64,000 nucleotides of DNA from Bacteroidetes bacterium HGW-Bacteroidetes-6 (GTDB lineage: Bacteria; Bacteroidota; Bacteroidia; Bacteroidales; DTU049), in assembly GCA_002842495.1 (NCBI GenBank), contig PHDB01000007.1, positions 35,598-99,597 on the forward strand, given 5' to 3'. The notes below the pieces were generated by a model that saw nothing but the letters and a program-made list of their open reading frames with translations, searched no databases and had not been told where the DNA came from. Shown here one piece after another: positions 27,194 through 33,873 of this stretch (position 1 is its first letter; each line of letters begins with the position of its first letter). The position numbers and the translations under genes were made by a program.

Positions 27194-28975
27194 TTACACG
27201 CAATTTTGCTTTGGTGTTTTGTCCGATTTTAAGTTTTCTTCTTGTTCCTCGAAATAGGTAGTCCACTTGAAATTGTAGAGACCAAATTCGAGCCGCTTTG
27301 CTTTCTCTTCGGGACTCAAACTTTCGTATTCTTTTTTCTGACGATAGAATTCCTCTTCCATTTCTCTACGTTTGCGTTCTTCTTCTTCGAGGCGAACTGC
27401 ATTTTCGCTTTCCCACAATTGTTTTGCTCGTGTGGTCAGGAATGTATCGGCAACCGAAGGGAACAATTCCATCAGCAACTGGTCTTTTTCAGAATTGATA
27501 AGTTTTACGCCACCAAATTCCTTAAATACTTTATTTTCCTGTGGTTTGTAGGTGGTTGTATCGTATGGTGTTTCAATTGGCGAACCAGTAATTTTTTCGC
27601 GAAATGCAGGAACAACCGGGACTGGTGTTTTGCCGTAGGAACCTTTAATTAGGTTTTCGAACTGTGTATTGTTGTTGGTGTACCAAGGCAGACCTTTGTT
27701 TTCGTCGAGAATACAATTCACGGCCTGAACACCTACAATTTGACTGGTTGGAGTCACCAACGGCACACAACCTGCATCCATGCGAACTTTGGGAACAGCA
27801 ATCAACACGCGTGGTAGAAGATCTTCGAGCTTCAGCTGTTTGAGCTGTGCCAGCATATTGGTGTACATTCCACCAGGAATCTGAGCGTTTTTTACCATTT
27901 CGTCAGCCGATGGAAAATTGAAGAATTCTTCAATTTTATTGCAGGCAACCAAAACGTCTTCGTAGTCTTCTTTTTCAACCGAATTGATAGCGCGGTCGAA
28001 CAAAGCATCGATGTCTTTTGGTAGCGTGTCTTTGGTGAGGTCGAAACTACGTGGAAACATTTTGTAACTATCGAATTCGGCCATTTCCTTGCGGATATCG
28101 TAAAGCAAGTCGCTCAAAGGCTTGAGTACTTCGATATTGACATTGGTTTCAATATTCAGCTTTTTACAGAAGAGATGAATAACCTCGTAAGCGGGAGCGG
28201 CCGGACCGCCTGCAAAAGGCATCATGTTGGTGTCAACAATGTCGGCTCCGCTCATAATGGCTGTGAGCACCGAGGCAAGACCGTAGCCGGGAGTGGAATG
28301 TGTATGAAAATCGACAGGAATATTGACGCTTTTTTTCAGCGCTTTGATAATTTTTGCAGCGCTGACATGATCGACTAAGCCGGCCATATCTTTAAGGGTA
28401 ACCATGTCGGCTCCCATATTTTCGAGTTCTTTGGCTTTTTGAGTGAAATAATTGGTGTCGAAAATAAGGTTTTTAGAATTGCCCGAAGAAATAAGTCCGA
28501 ATAATTTCTTTTTAGGTTCAACTTTCGGGTCAAGAGTATAACAAACAGTTCCATCGGCAATACCGCCAAATTTTTTGGCATAAATAACCGAAGCTTTGAT
28601 GTTTTCCATATCGTTGAGAGCGTCGAAAATGCGTAGAATATCGATTCCGGTGCTCATGGCGTTGCGGATAAAGCCTTCAATAACACTATCAGGATAGGGA
28701 TTGTAACCAAAAAGGTTTCTACCACGCGATAGCGCTGTGAGTTTCGAAGCATCGCCAATACCTTCTTTTATTTTAGCAAGTCTTTCCCAGGGGTCCTCGC
28801 TGAGATATCGCATTACGCTGTCGGGAACAGCTCCACCCCATACTTCCATAGCAAAAAAATGTGCTTCTTTAAAAAGAGGGAGTGTACGGTCAACCTGGCC
28901 TTGTTTCATGCGTGTGGCGAAAAGCGATTGTTGTCCATCGCGCAGAGTAAGGTCTCTGATTTTTAATTCTTTCAT
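27194..28975 (-). CDS. oadA: OadA/PycB-type carboxyltransferase subunit lacking the biotinyl domain
   Basis: A 593-residue protein. The N-terminal HMGL/pyruvate carboxyltransferase barrel (about 1-280) has the metal/substrate motif IRDLTLRDGQQSLFATR, the Lys region VTLKDMAGLVD and FHTHSTPGYG. The conserved PYC/OADA carboxylase domain follows to about residue 470 (QIPGGMYTNM, GCVPLVTPTSQIVG). The C-terminus is a charged, probably coiled stretch with no AMKM biotinylation motif, so biotin must be on a separate carrier protein. The family includes the oxaloacetate decarboxylase alpha subunit, pyruvate carboxylase subunit B and the transcarboxylase 5S subunit; the sequence alone does not decide among them. 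It exchanges CO2 between biotin and pyruvate/oxaloacetate. Confidence 0.85.
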   Translation of the reverse strand: MKELKIRDLTLRDGQQSLFATRMKQGQVDRTLPLFKEAHFFAMEVWGGAVPDSVMRYLSEDPWERLAKIKEGIGDASKLTALSRGRNLFGYNPYPDSVIEGFIRNAMSTGIDILRIFDALNDMENIKASVIYAKKFGGIADGTVCYTLDPKVEPKKKLFGLISSGNSKNLIFDTNYFTQKAKELENMGADMVTLKDMAGLVDHVSAAKIIKALKKSVNIPVDFHTHSTPGYGLASVLTAIMSGADIVDTNMMPFAGGPAAPAYEVIHLFCKKLNIETNVNIEVLKPLSDLLYDIRKEMAEFDSYKMFPRSFDLTKDTLPKDIDALFDRAINSVEKEDYEDVLVACNKIEEFFNFPSADEMVKNAQIPGGMYTNMLAQLKQLKLEDLLPRVLIAVPKVRMDAGCVPLVTPTSQIVGVQAVNCILDENKGLPWYTNNNTQFENLIKGSYGKTPVPVVPAFREKITGSPIETPYDTTTYKPQENKVFKEFGGVKLINSEKDQLLMELFPSVADTFLTTRAKQLWESENAVRLEEEERKRREMEEEFYRQKKEYESLSPEEKAKRLEFGLYNFKWTTYFEEQEENLKSDKTPKQNCV

Positions 28976-28999
28976 TTTCTATCAAACCTTTTATAACCG

Positions 29000-29007
29000 T
29001 AAAATTA
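29000..29007 (-). promoter_or_regulatory. Putative -7 element TAATTTTA for the OadA-like gene
   Basis: Inside TTCGTAATTTT on the minus strand, 24 bp upstream of the ATG. One mismatch at the last base of TAnnTTTG. Confidence 0.35.
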
Positions 29008-29150
29008 CGAATATTTTGATATGCATTATCTGATTGAGGGTTTTATTGTTCGAAAATTGCTCAATTTGTTTCAAAATGCCTGTTTTTATTTTAGTTGTAA
29101 CTTTTCTGTTTTTTAGTTCGTCCTAATTTCAAATCAAAAAACAAAGCACA

Positions 29151-29456
29151 ATGAAAAATATAATATTTCTCCTTTTGTTCGTTCCTCTTGCAGCAATGAG
29201 CATCAACGATCCCTCTGTAGAAAGCAGTATCCGCGGCGAAATTTCGTATCCGCAGATTGCTATAGCCCAAAACATTGAAGGCGTAGTTTTGGTTGAGTTT
29301 AAAATCGACCTCAACGGACAAATTGATATTGTTGCAATCAATAGCAGCGATGTTACTCTTAGAGAATATGTAACTGCGAAACTGAAAAGTATGGTTTTCC
29401 CGGGAAAAACTTCCGATGAAAATTACACCATGCGATTCGATTTCCGACTTCGGTAA
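29151..29456 (+). CDS. Small secreted TonB C-terminal-like domain protein
   Basis: A 101-residue protein: signal peptide (MKNIIFLLLFVPLAAMS) followed by a single TonB-like periplasmic fold. The pattern is ISYPQIAIAQNIEGVVLVEF, then IDLNGQIDIVAI, and a helix before the last strand MRFDFRL. Full TonB has an N-terminal anchor and a proline-rich spacer; both are absent here. Such short free TonB-CTD-like proteins are common in Bacteroidota, with unknown roles. It is monocistronic, with a very good terminator 27 bp after the stop. Confidence 0.8.
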   Translation: MKNIIFLLLFVPLAAMSINDPSVESSIRGEISYPQIAIAQNIEGVVLVEFKIDLNGQIDIVAINSSDVTLREYVTAKLKSMVFPGKTSDENYTMRFDFRLR

Positions 29457-29482
29457 CAACTGTCGGCCTCTACATATATATC

Positions 29483-29518
29483 AAATCCTGTTGGGTTGTC
29501 TCAACGGGATTTTTTTTT
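29483..29518 (+). terminator. Rho-independent terminator after the TonB-like gene
   Basis: Stem AAATCCTGTTG/CAACGGGATTT (one G-T pair) with an 8-base loop, continuing into a run of nine or more T. Confidence 0.93.
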
Positions 29519-29686
29519 GCTGCGCGACTACTTAATGTGGAGAGATGTTTAGGCTAATGGATGTTTCGTTTTTGTGTTAAGTGCCTGTAAATTCCGAAAC
29601 CTTGTCGCAATCGCAAAGCAGAGTTGTTAATGGTTCCAACAACGCTGATATTTGTCATAATATGTCGGATGAGCAATAGTTTTTCG

Positions 29687-29694
29687 TAATTTTA
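29687..29694 (+). promoter_or_regulatory. Putative -7 element TAATTTTA for fhs
   Basis: Within TTCGTAATTTT, shared with three other genes in the window. It lies 31 bp upstream of the fhs ATG. Confidence 0.35.
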
Positions 29695-29725
29695 TAAGTT
29701 GAATACAACTACTAAAACCCACATC

Positions 29726-31396
29726 ATGAAAAGCGACATTGAAATAGCACGCGAAGCCAAAATGCTTCCTGTGGCCCAAGTTGGTGAACAACTGAATATC
29801 AGCCCCGACGATCTTGAGCTTTATGGCAAGTATAAGGCGAAAATCCCGCTGCATTACATCAACGAAGAGAAAATCCGAAAAGCGAAGCTGGTTTTGGTAA
29901 CGGCTATTACCCCAACACCTGCCGGTGAAGGAAAGACAACTACTTCTATTAGTTTGGCCATGGGACTAAACAAGATTGGTAAAAAAGCCACGGTTGTTTT
30001 ACGTGAGCCTTCGTTGGGTCCTGTTTTTGGAGTGAAAGGAGGTGCCGCTGGCGGTGGTCATGCTCAGGTTATTCCGATGGAAGATATCAACCTCCATTTT
30101 ACGGGCGACTTATCGGCTATCGAAAAAGCAAACAATCTTTTGTCGGCGCTTATCGACAACAATTTGCAAAATAAGAAGCGCAGTCTGAATATCGACCCAA
30201 GAACCATTAGCTGGAAACGTGTTATGGACATGAATGACCGTTCGCTGCGCGATATAGTAATTGGCTTGGGAGGAACAGCAAGTGGTATTCCGCGCGAAAC
30301 CGGTTTCAATATTACTGCGGCTTCCGAAGTAATGGCAATTCTTTGTATGGCAAAAAACCCGGAAGATCTGAAAGAACGCCTTGGAAATATTTTTATAGGT
30401 TTTACTTTCGATAAAAAACCGGTTTATGCACGTGATCTGAATGCACAAGGTGCTATGGCTGTTTTGCTTAAAGATGCTATTATGCCTAATTTGGTGCAGA
30501 CTGTAGAAAATACTCCAGCCATTATACATGGTGGACCGTTTGCCAATATTGCACAGGGAACAAATTCCATTATTGCAACCAAAATGGGCTTATCACTTTC
30601 CGATATTGTGGTTACAGAGGCCGGTTTTGCCAGCGATCTGGGAGCCGAAAAGTTTTTCGATATCAAGTGCCAAACTGCGGGCCTTCGCCCCAATGCAGTT
30701 GTAATTGTTGCTACCATTCGCGCGCTTAAGTACCATGGTGGTGCCAACAAGGATCAATTTGGTGTTCCCGATGCCGAACTGGTAAAAAAAGGTTTGCCCA
30801 ACCTCGATAAGCATATCGAAAATATGAAAAGTTTTGGTTTTACACCTGTTGTGGCACTGAATAAATTTGACAGCGACAGTTCCGAAGAAATTGATGCCGT
30901 GCGTTCTCGTTGCGAGGAACATGGAATAGCAATGGCGATCAACGATGCATGGGCAAAAGGTGGCGATGGAGCTACCGACTTGGCCGAAAAGGTGTTGTCG
31001 GCTGCAAAATCTTGTCCGTCTTGTTTCAAACCTTTATACAGCCCGGAATGGGACATGGAGAAGAAAATCGGAACCATTGCAACCAAAATGTATGGTGCAG
31101 CAGGTGTTGAATATTCTCTCAAAGCACGCAAAGACCTTGAAACGCTTTCCAAACTAGGAATGGACAAACTTTCGGTATGTATGGCCAAAACGCAGAATTC
31201 TTTGTCGGATAATCCCGATTTGCGTGGTCGACCCGAAGGTTTTATTGTCAATATTCGTGAAATTGAGATTGCTTCTGGAGCCGGATTTGTTGTGCCAATT
31301 GCAGGTGCAATTATGCGTATGCCTGGTTTGCCAGTTGTTCCTTCGGCCGAAAGTATCGATTTTGACGAGGATGGAAATGTGGTTGGGCTGTTCTGA
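29726..31396 (+). CDS. fhs: Formate-tetrahydrofolate ligase
   Basis: 556 residues from ATG 29726 (the track's TTG start adds nine residues not found in the family). The P-loop is PTPAGEGKTTTSISLAMG near residue 65. It is followed by REPSLGPVFGVKGGAAGGG and, near the C-terminus, GAIMRMPGLPVVPSAE, all hallmark segments. The enzyme makes 10-formyl-tetrahydrofolate from formate, THF and ATP, feeding purine synthesis and one-carbon metabolism; in anaerobes it also allows formate assimilation. Full length, no defects seen. It is convergent with the phosphopantetheinyl transferase operon, 71 bp apart. Confidence 0.98.
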   Translation: MKSDIEIAREAKMLPVAQVGEQLNISPDDLELYGKYKAKIPLHYINEEKIRKAKLVLVTAITPTPAGEGKTTTSISLAMGLNKIGKKATVVLREPSLGPVFGVKGGAAGGGHAQVIPMEDINLHFTGDLSAIEKANNLLSALIDNNLQNKKRSLNIDPRTISWKRVMDMNDRSLRDIVIGLGGTASGIPRETGFNITAASEVMAILCMAKNPEDLKERLGNIFIGFTFDKKPVYARDLNAQGAMAVLLKDAIMPNLVQTVENTPAIIHGGPFANIAQGTNSIIATKMGLSLSDIVVTEAGFASDLGAEKFFDIKCQTAGLRPNAVVIVATIRALKYHGGANKDQFGVPDAELVKKGLPNLDKHIENMKSFGFTPVVALNKFDSDSSEEIDAVRSRCEEHGIAMAINDAWAKGGDGATDLAEKVLSAAKSCPSCFKPLYSPEWDMEKKIGTIATKMYGAAGVEYSLKARKDLETLSKLGMDKLSVCMAKTQNSLSDNPDLRGRPEGFIVNIREIEIASGAGFVVPIAGAIMRMPGLPVVPSAESIDFDEDGNVVGLF

Positions 31397-31467
31397 TTGT
31401 TTCTTTTGATAGTGAGTCGGCCGTCTGGCTACGCCAGCGAAACAGGGTTTGGTGGGCGCTCATCATT

Positions 31468-32124
31468 TTAAACTGAATCTCTGTCTTCCTGCGCAATAGC
31501 AATCATCAGATCGTTGTAGCTACGCAAATTGAGTTTATAGGCTCGTTGCTTCGATTTGAGTTTCACAAAGCCGCGCATTTCGGCATCGTTCAGATTGAAC
31601 GGTTCGATAGCAATATTTCCTTTCAGGGTAACATATCGTTTTCCGTAGGCTTTAAAAATGGCTTCTTTGAACGACCAATAGGCTACCGCTTTTTGAGCAT
31701 CTCCACTTTTTTCCCAATCGGCAGCTTCATCCGGATTCATGAATTTATCGGTGATTTTCAAAATTTTCGGATGAACGGGTTCAATATCAAGACCGTGCGC
31801 CAATGTCATATTAGGCGAAATGAGCACTGCCGAATAGGTGTTGCAATGAGTTATGCTGATAGATCGTTGCGGATTGACCAAAAAAGGCTTGTTGTTATCG
31901 TCGTAAAAGATTCTATAAATATAATCGCTTTCAACCAGATTGCGAATGAGTGCTCTGTAGCTCAGCCATTGCTTTCGGCGTGAGTCGCAGCCAAACGAAT
32001 TCAATGTTTCAAATTCTTCTTTATTGAGAAACAGCTTCGAAATAAGATCGTCAACACTTTCGGTGATGTGCCACAAACCAAGTTGCAGGTTGTCGTTGAT
32101 CCATTCGTGATAGACAAGTGGCAT
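31468..32124 (-). CDS. 4'-phosphopantetheinyl transferase (Sfp superfamily)
   Basis: A 218-residue protein with the Sfp-type motifs: SITHCNTYSAVLIS, LAHGLDIEP (magnesium-binding Asp-x-Glu) and YWSFKEAIFKAYGK (W(S/T)xKEAxxK). It transfers phosphopantetheine from CoA to a carrier-protein Ser. Size and motif spacing fit the Gsp/Sfp class rather than the short AcpS. It is last in an operon after an endonuclease I and a small membrane protein, with gaps of 9 and 5 bp. The only carrier protein visible in the window is at 3660-3905, a plausible but distant client; fatty-acid ACP is another. Confidence 0.9.
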   Translation of the reverse strand: MPLVYHEWINDNLQLGLWHITESVDDLISKLFLNKEEFETLNSFGCDSRRKQWLSYRALIRNLVESDYIYRIFYDDNNKPFLVNPQRSISITHCNTYSAVLISPNMTLAHGLDIEPVHPKILKITDKFMNPDEAADWEKSGDAQKAVAYWSFKEAIFKAYGKRYVTLKGNIAIEPFNLNDAEMRGFVKLKSKQRAYKLNLRSYNDLMIAIAQEDRDSV

Positions 32125-32129
32125 GTTGG

Positions 32130-32630
32130 CTATTTCAAGTAAGGCGATTTGGCAACAAAAAGTTTCAGTTTTTCGGGTTTGTAGGTGCCTATAAGCACTT
32201 TTTTGCCGTCTTTCATGGTGATCGACAACCCATGATGACCCGAAACAGTGAAGGCTTTTCCCCTTTGCTTCCAGTTGTAGCGAATTCCCCAGCCGCCAAA
32301 ATCTTTTATAGGATGGTATTCCACTACTTCCATCGACTCGATTTTATCCCACGAAAAACGTTTGTGGGTGAAAGGAATAAAGCGAATTTCAACACCTTTT
32401 TCGCTGATTCGGAGTTTTAACGTTATAAGCAAAATAAGTACAACCAACCAGACAGCAAAAGCTAAAATCGCCCAAACGCCCCAATCGGGTGCTGGGTTGG
32501 TTCCGGTTGGAATTCCCATTACAATTTGACGGACAAATATCCATGCAGCAAGACCTAGAATGCCTGCGCAAATGAGATAAACCCACCAAAGGCGCATGCG
32601 TTGCGATTCATAATACACGGGATTTTCCAT
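32130..32630 (-). CDS. Small membrane protein with PH-like domain (unknown function)
   Basis: A 166-residue protein with two hydrophobic helices (about residues 15-40 and 50-72) followed by a cytosolic-type beta-rich part: LRISEKGVEIRF, then FSWDKIESMEV, GWGIRY and GLSITMKDGKKVLIGT. The latter pattern resembles bacterial PH-like (bPH) domains, as in small Bacteroidota proteins annotated DUF6141; this assignment is from memory of the pattern. It sits between an endonuclease I and a phosphopantetheinyl transferase with very short gaps. No function can be proposed. Confidence 0.75.
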   Translation of the reverse strand: MENPVYYESQRMRLWWVYLICAGILGLAAWIFVRQIVMGIPTGTNPAPDWGVWAILAFAVWLVVLILLITLKLRISEKGVEIRFIPFTHKRFSWDKIESMEVVEYHPIKDFGGWGIRYNWKQRGKAFTVSGHHGLSITMKDGKKVLIGTYKPEKLKLFVAKSPYLK

Positions 32631-32639
32631 GCTGAAAAA

Positions 32640-33683
32640 TTAATGAGTTACTATCAAGGCTTTTTCGGAGGCAATATTACTAAAAATACATTTCACTACA
32701 TAAAAACCTGATGGTAAATCTTCTACGGAAAACGATTGTTCACCCGTGAATGTGAGCAATTTTCGCCCTTGCAGGTCGAAAAGATAAGCTTCGTCGGGTT
32801 TTGTGCCGCTTCGGAAATCCAGATTAACAGAGTTTGTTGCCGGACTGGGAAACACATTGAAATAATTCACTGCCGATTCTTCGTCGGTTCCGGCTGTTGG
32901 TCCCCAGATTGCATAAATCCACTCGGGATTATCAACAAACGGATTGCGATTGTGCTGAATTTGATAAACCGAATCGTTTCTGTCGCGTTCTTTTTGGCTC
33001 ACAGGATCCAATGCATTCCATTGTAAAAACATGTTTTCGGCCCAGATAGTTAAATTGCCCCCCGAAAACGATTCGCCTGTCCAGGAAGGCAGTTCATCTT
33101 TGTAGCGAACACACATGTAAAAATAGATGCGTGCAAAATCGCCTTTAAAGCTGTCGATGGGTTCAAAAACAGTTCCTGTATAACCTGGGAAATCGGATGT
33201 GCCTAGTTTGCTTCCATTCAACGATGTCCAGCTGGCTGTTCCAACTTCACCGAAAGGATAGTTGGAGCGTTTGTTGTTTACCCAGCCATCGGTTGGGACA
33301 ACGTGAAACAGGTCGGAATACATTGGGCTGGCATCGCTAAACCAACTGGCCGGAACAGAATGTTCGCGATTGTAGCAATCGTTTTCGCTGTTGTAGTTTC
33401 CACACTGGTTTGTAACAAATGTAAACTCATATGGTGCTGTTCCTCCCGGAATGTCGGAATACATGTCCCACACTTTTCCGTTGGCTTTTTTGTCGGTGCG
33501 AGGATATGCAGTCCAAAGTCCATCATATCCAATATTGATTGTTCCAGCTGAAATAATATCGTGCAGTGTATTTTTGAGTGGAGTTCCGGTAAGTCCTGCT
33601 GCCGAATCGTAGTATCCCAGAGGAATTTGTGCGAAAATGACCGAAGGCAACAATAATCCTATGAGAAGAAATAGTTTTTTCAT
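32640..33683 (-). CDS. Secreted endonuclease I family nuclease with T9SS sorting domain
   Basis: A 347-residue protein. Signal peptide ends at VIFAQ. The nuclease domain has the family segments GYYDSAAGLTG, YDGLW, VWDMYSD, the active-site NREHSVPASWF and SDLFHVVPTDGWVNNKRSN. The last ~75 residues are a T9SS type A sorting domain (VFPSPATNSVNL, YLFDLQGRKLL, EKALIV). Members degrade extracellular DNA or RNA, for nutrient gain or biofilm turnover. It is first in the operon with the PH-like membrane protein and the phosphopantetheinyl transferase, and has a convincing promoter upstream. Confidence 0.93.
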   Translation of the reverse strand: MKKLFLLIGLLLPSVIFAQIPLGYYDSAAGLTGTPLKNTLHDIISAGTINIGYDGLWTAYPRTDKKANGKVWDMYSDIPGGTAPYEFTFVTNQCGNYNSENDCYNREHSVPASWFSDASPMYSDLFHVVPTDGWVNNKRSNYPFGEVGTASWTSLNGSKLGTSDFPGYTGTVFEPIDSFKGDFARIYFYMCVRYKDELPSWTGESFSGGNLTIWAENMFLQWNALDPVSQKERDRNDSVYQIQHNRNPFVDNPEWIYAIWGPTAGTDEESAVNYFNVFPSPATNSVNLDFRSGTKPDEAYLFDLQGRKLLTFTGEQSFSVEDLPSGFYVVKCIFSNIASEKALIVTH

Positions 33684-33704
33684 TTCCGAAAATTTTAAAG
33701 CTTG

Positions 33705-33736
33705 TAAAGGTACGAAAAATGAAGAGCATAAATCAA
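33705..33736 (-). promoter_or_regulatory. Promoter for the endonuclease-PPTase operon (TTG-N21-TACCTTTA)
   Basis: On the minus strand TTG (33734-33736), a 21 bp spacer, then TACCTTTA (33705-33712), 21 bp before the ATG. The same spacing of 21 bp is seen at 39653-39684, 46393-46424 and 57488-57519. Confidence 0.5.
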
Positions 33737-33819
33737 TTCTATTTTACATAATGGATAAGGCTTGGGTTTGTGTTGACTAACAAGCGTCATTTTGTTTTGA
33801 AAATGCCTTTAGTCCAATA

Positions 33820-33860
33820 ATAATATACATGTCCGAAGGTTATTCGGACATGTATATTAT
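33820..33860 (-). terminator. Perfect 18-bp hairpin after the CUB/GEVED T9SS gene
   Basis: Arms ATAATATACATGTCCGAA and TTCGGACATGTATATTAT with a 5-base loop, starting 13 bp beyond the stop at 33874. Very stable, with an AT-rich base but no T run, so it may act as terminator or as a 3'-end protecting stem. Confidence 0.6.
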
Positions 33861-33873
33861 GAGAGTTGTTGAA

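Noticed and set aside
31420-31440. Small hairpin CTGGCTACGCCAG after fhs as terminator
   Set aside because: No T run and short stem; position alone is not enough.
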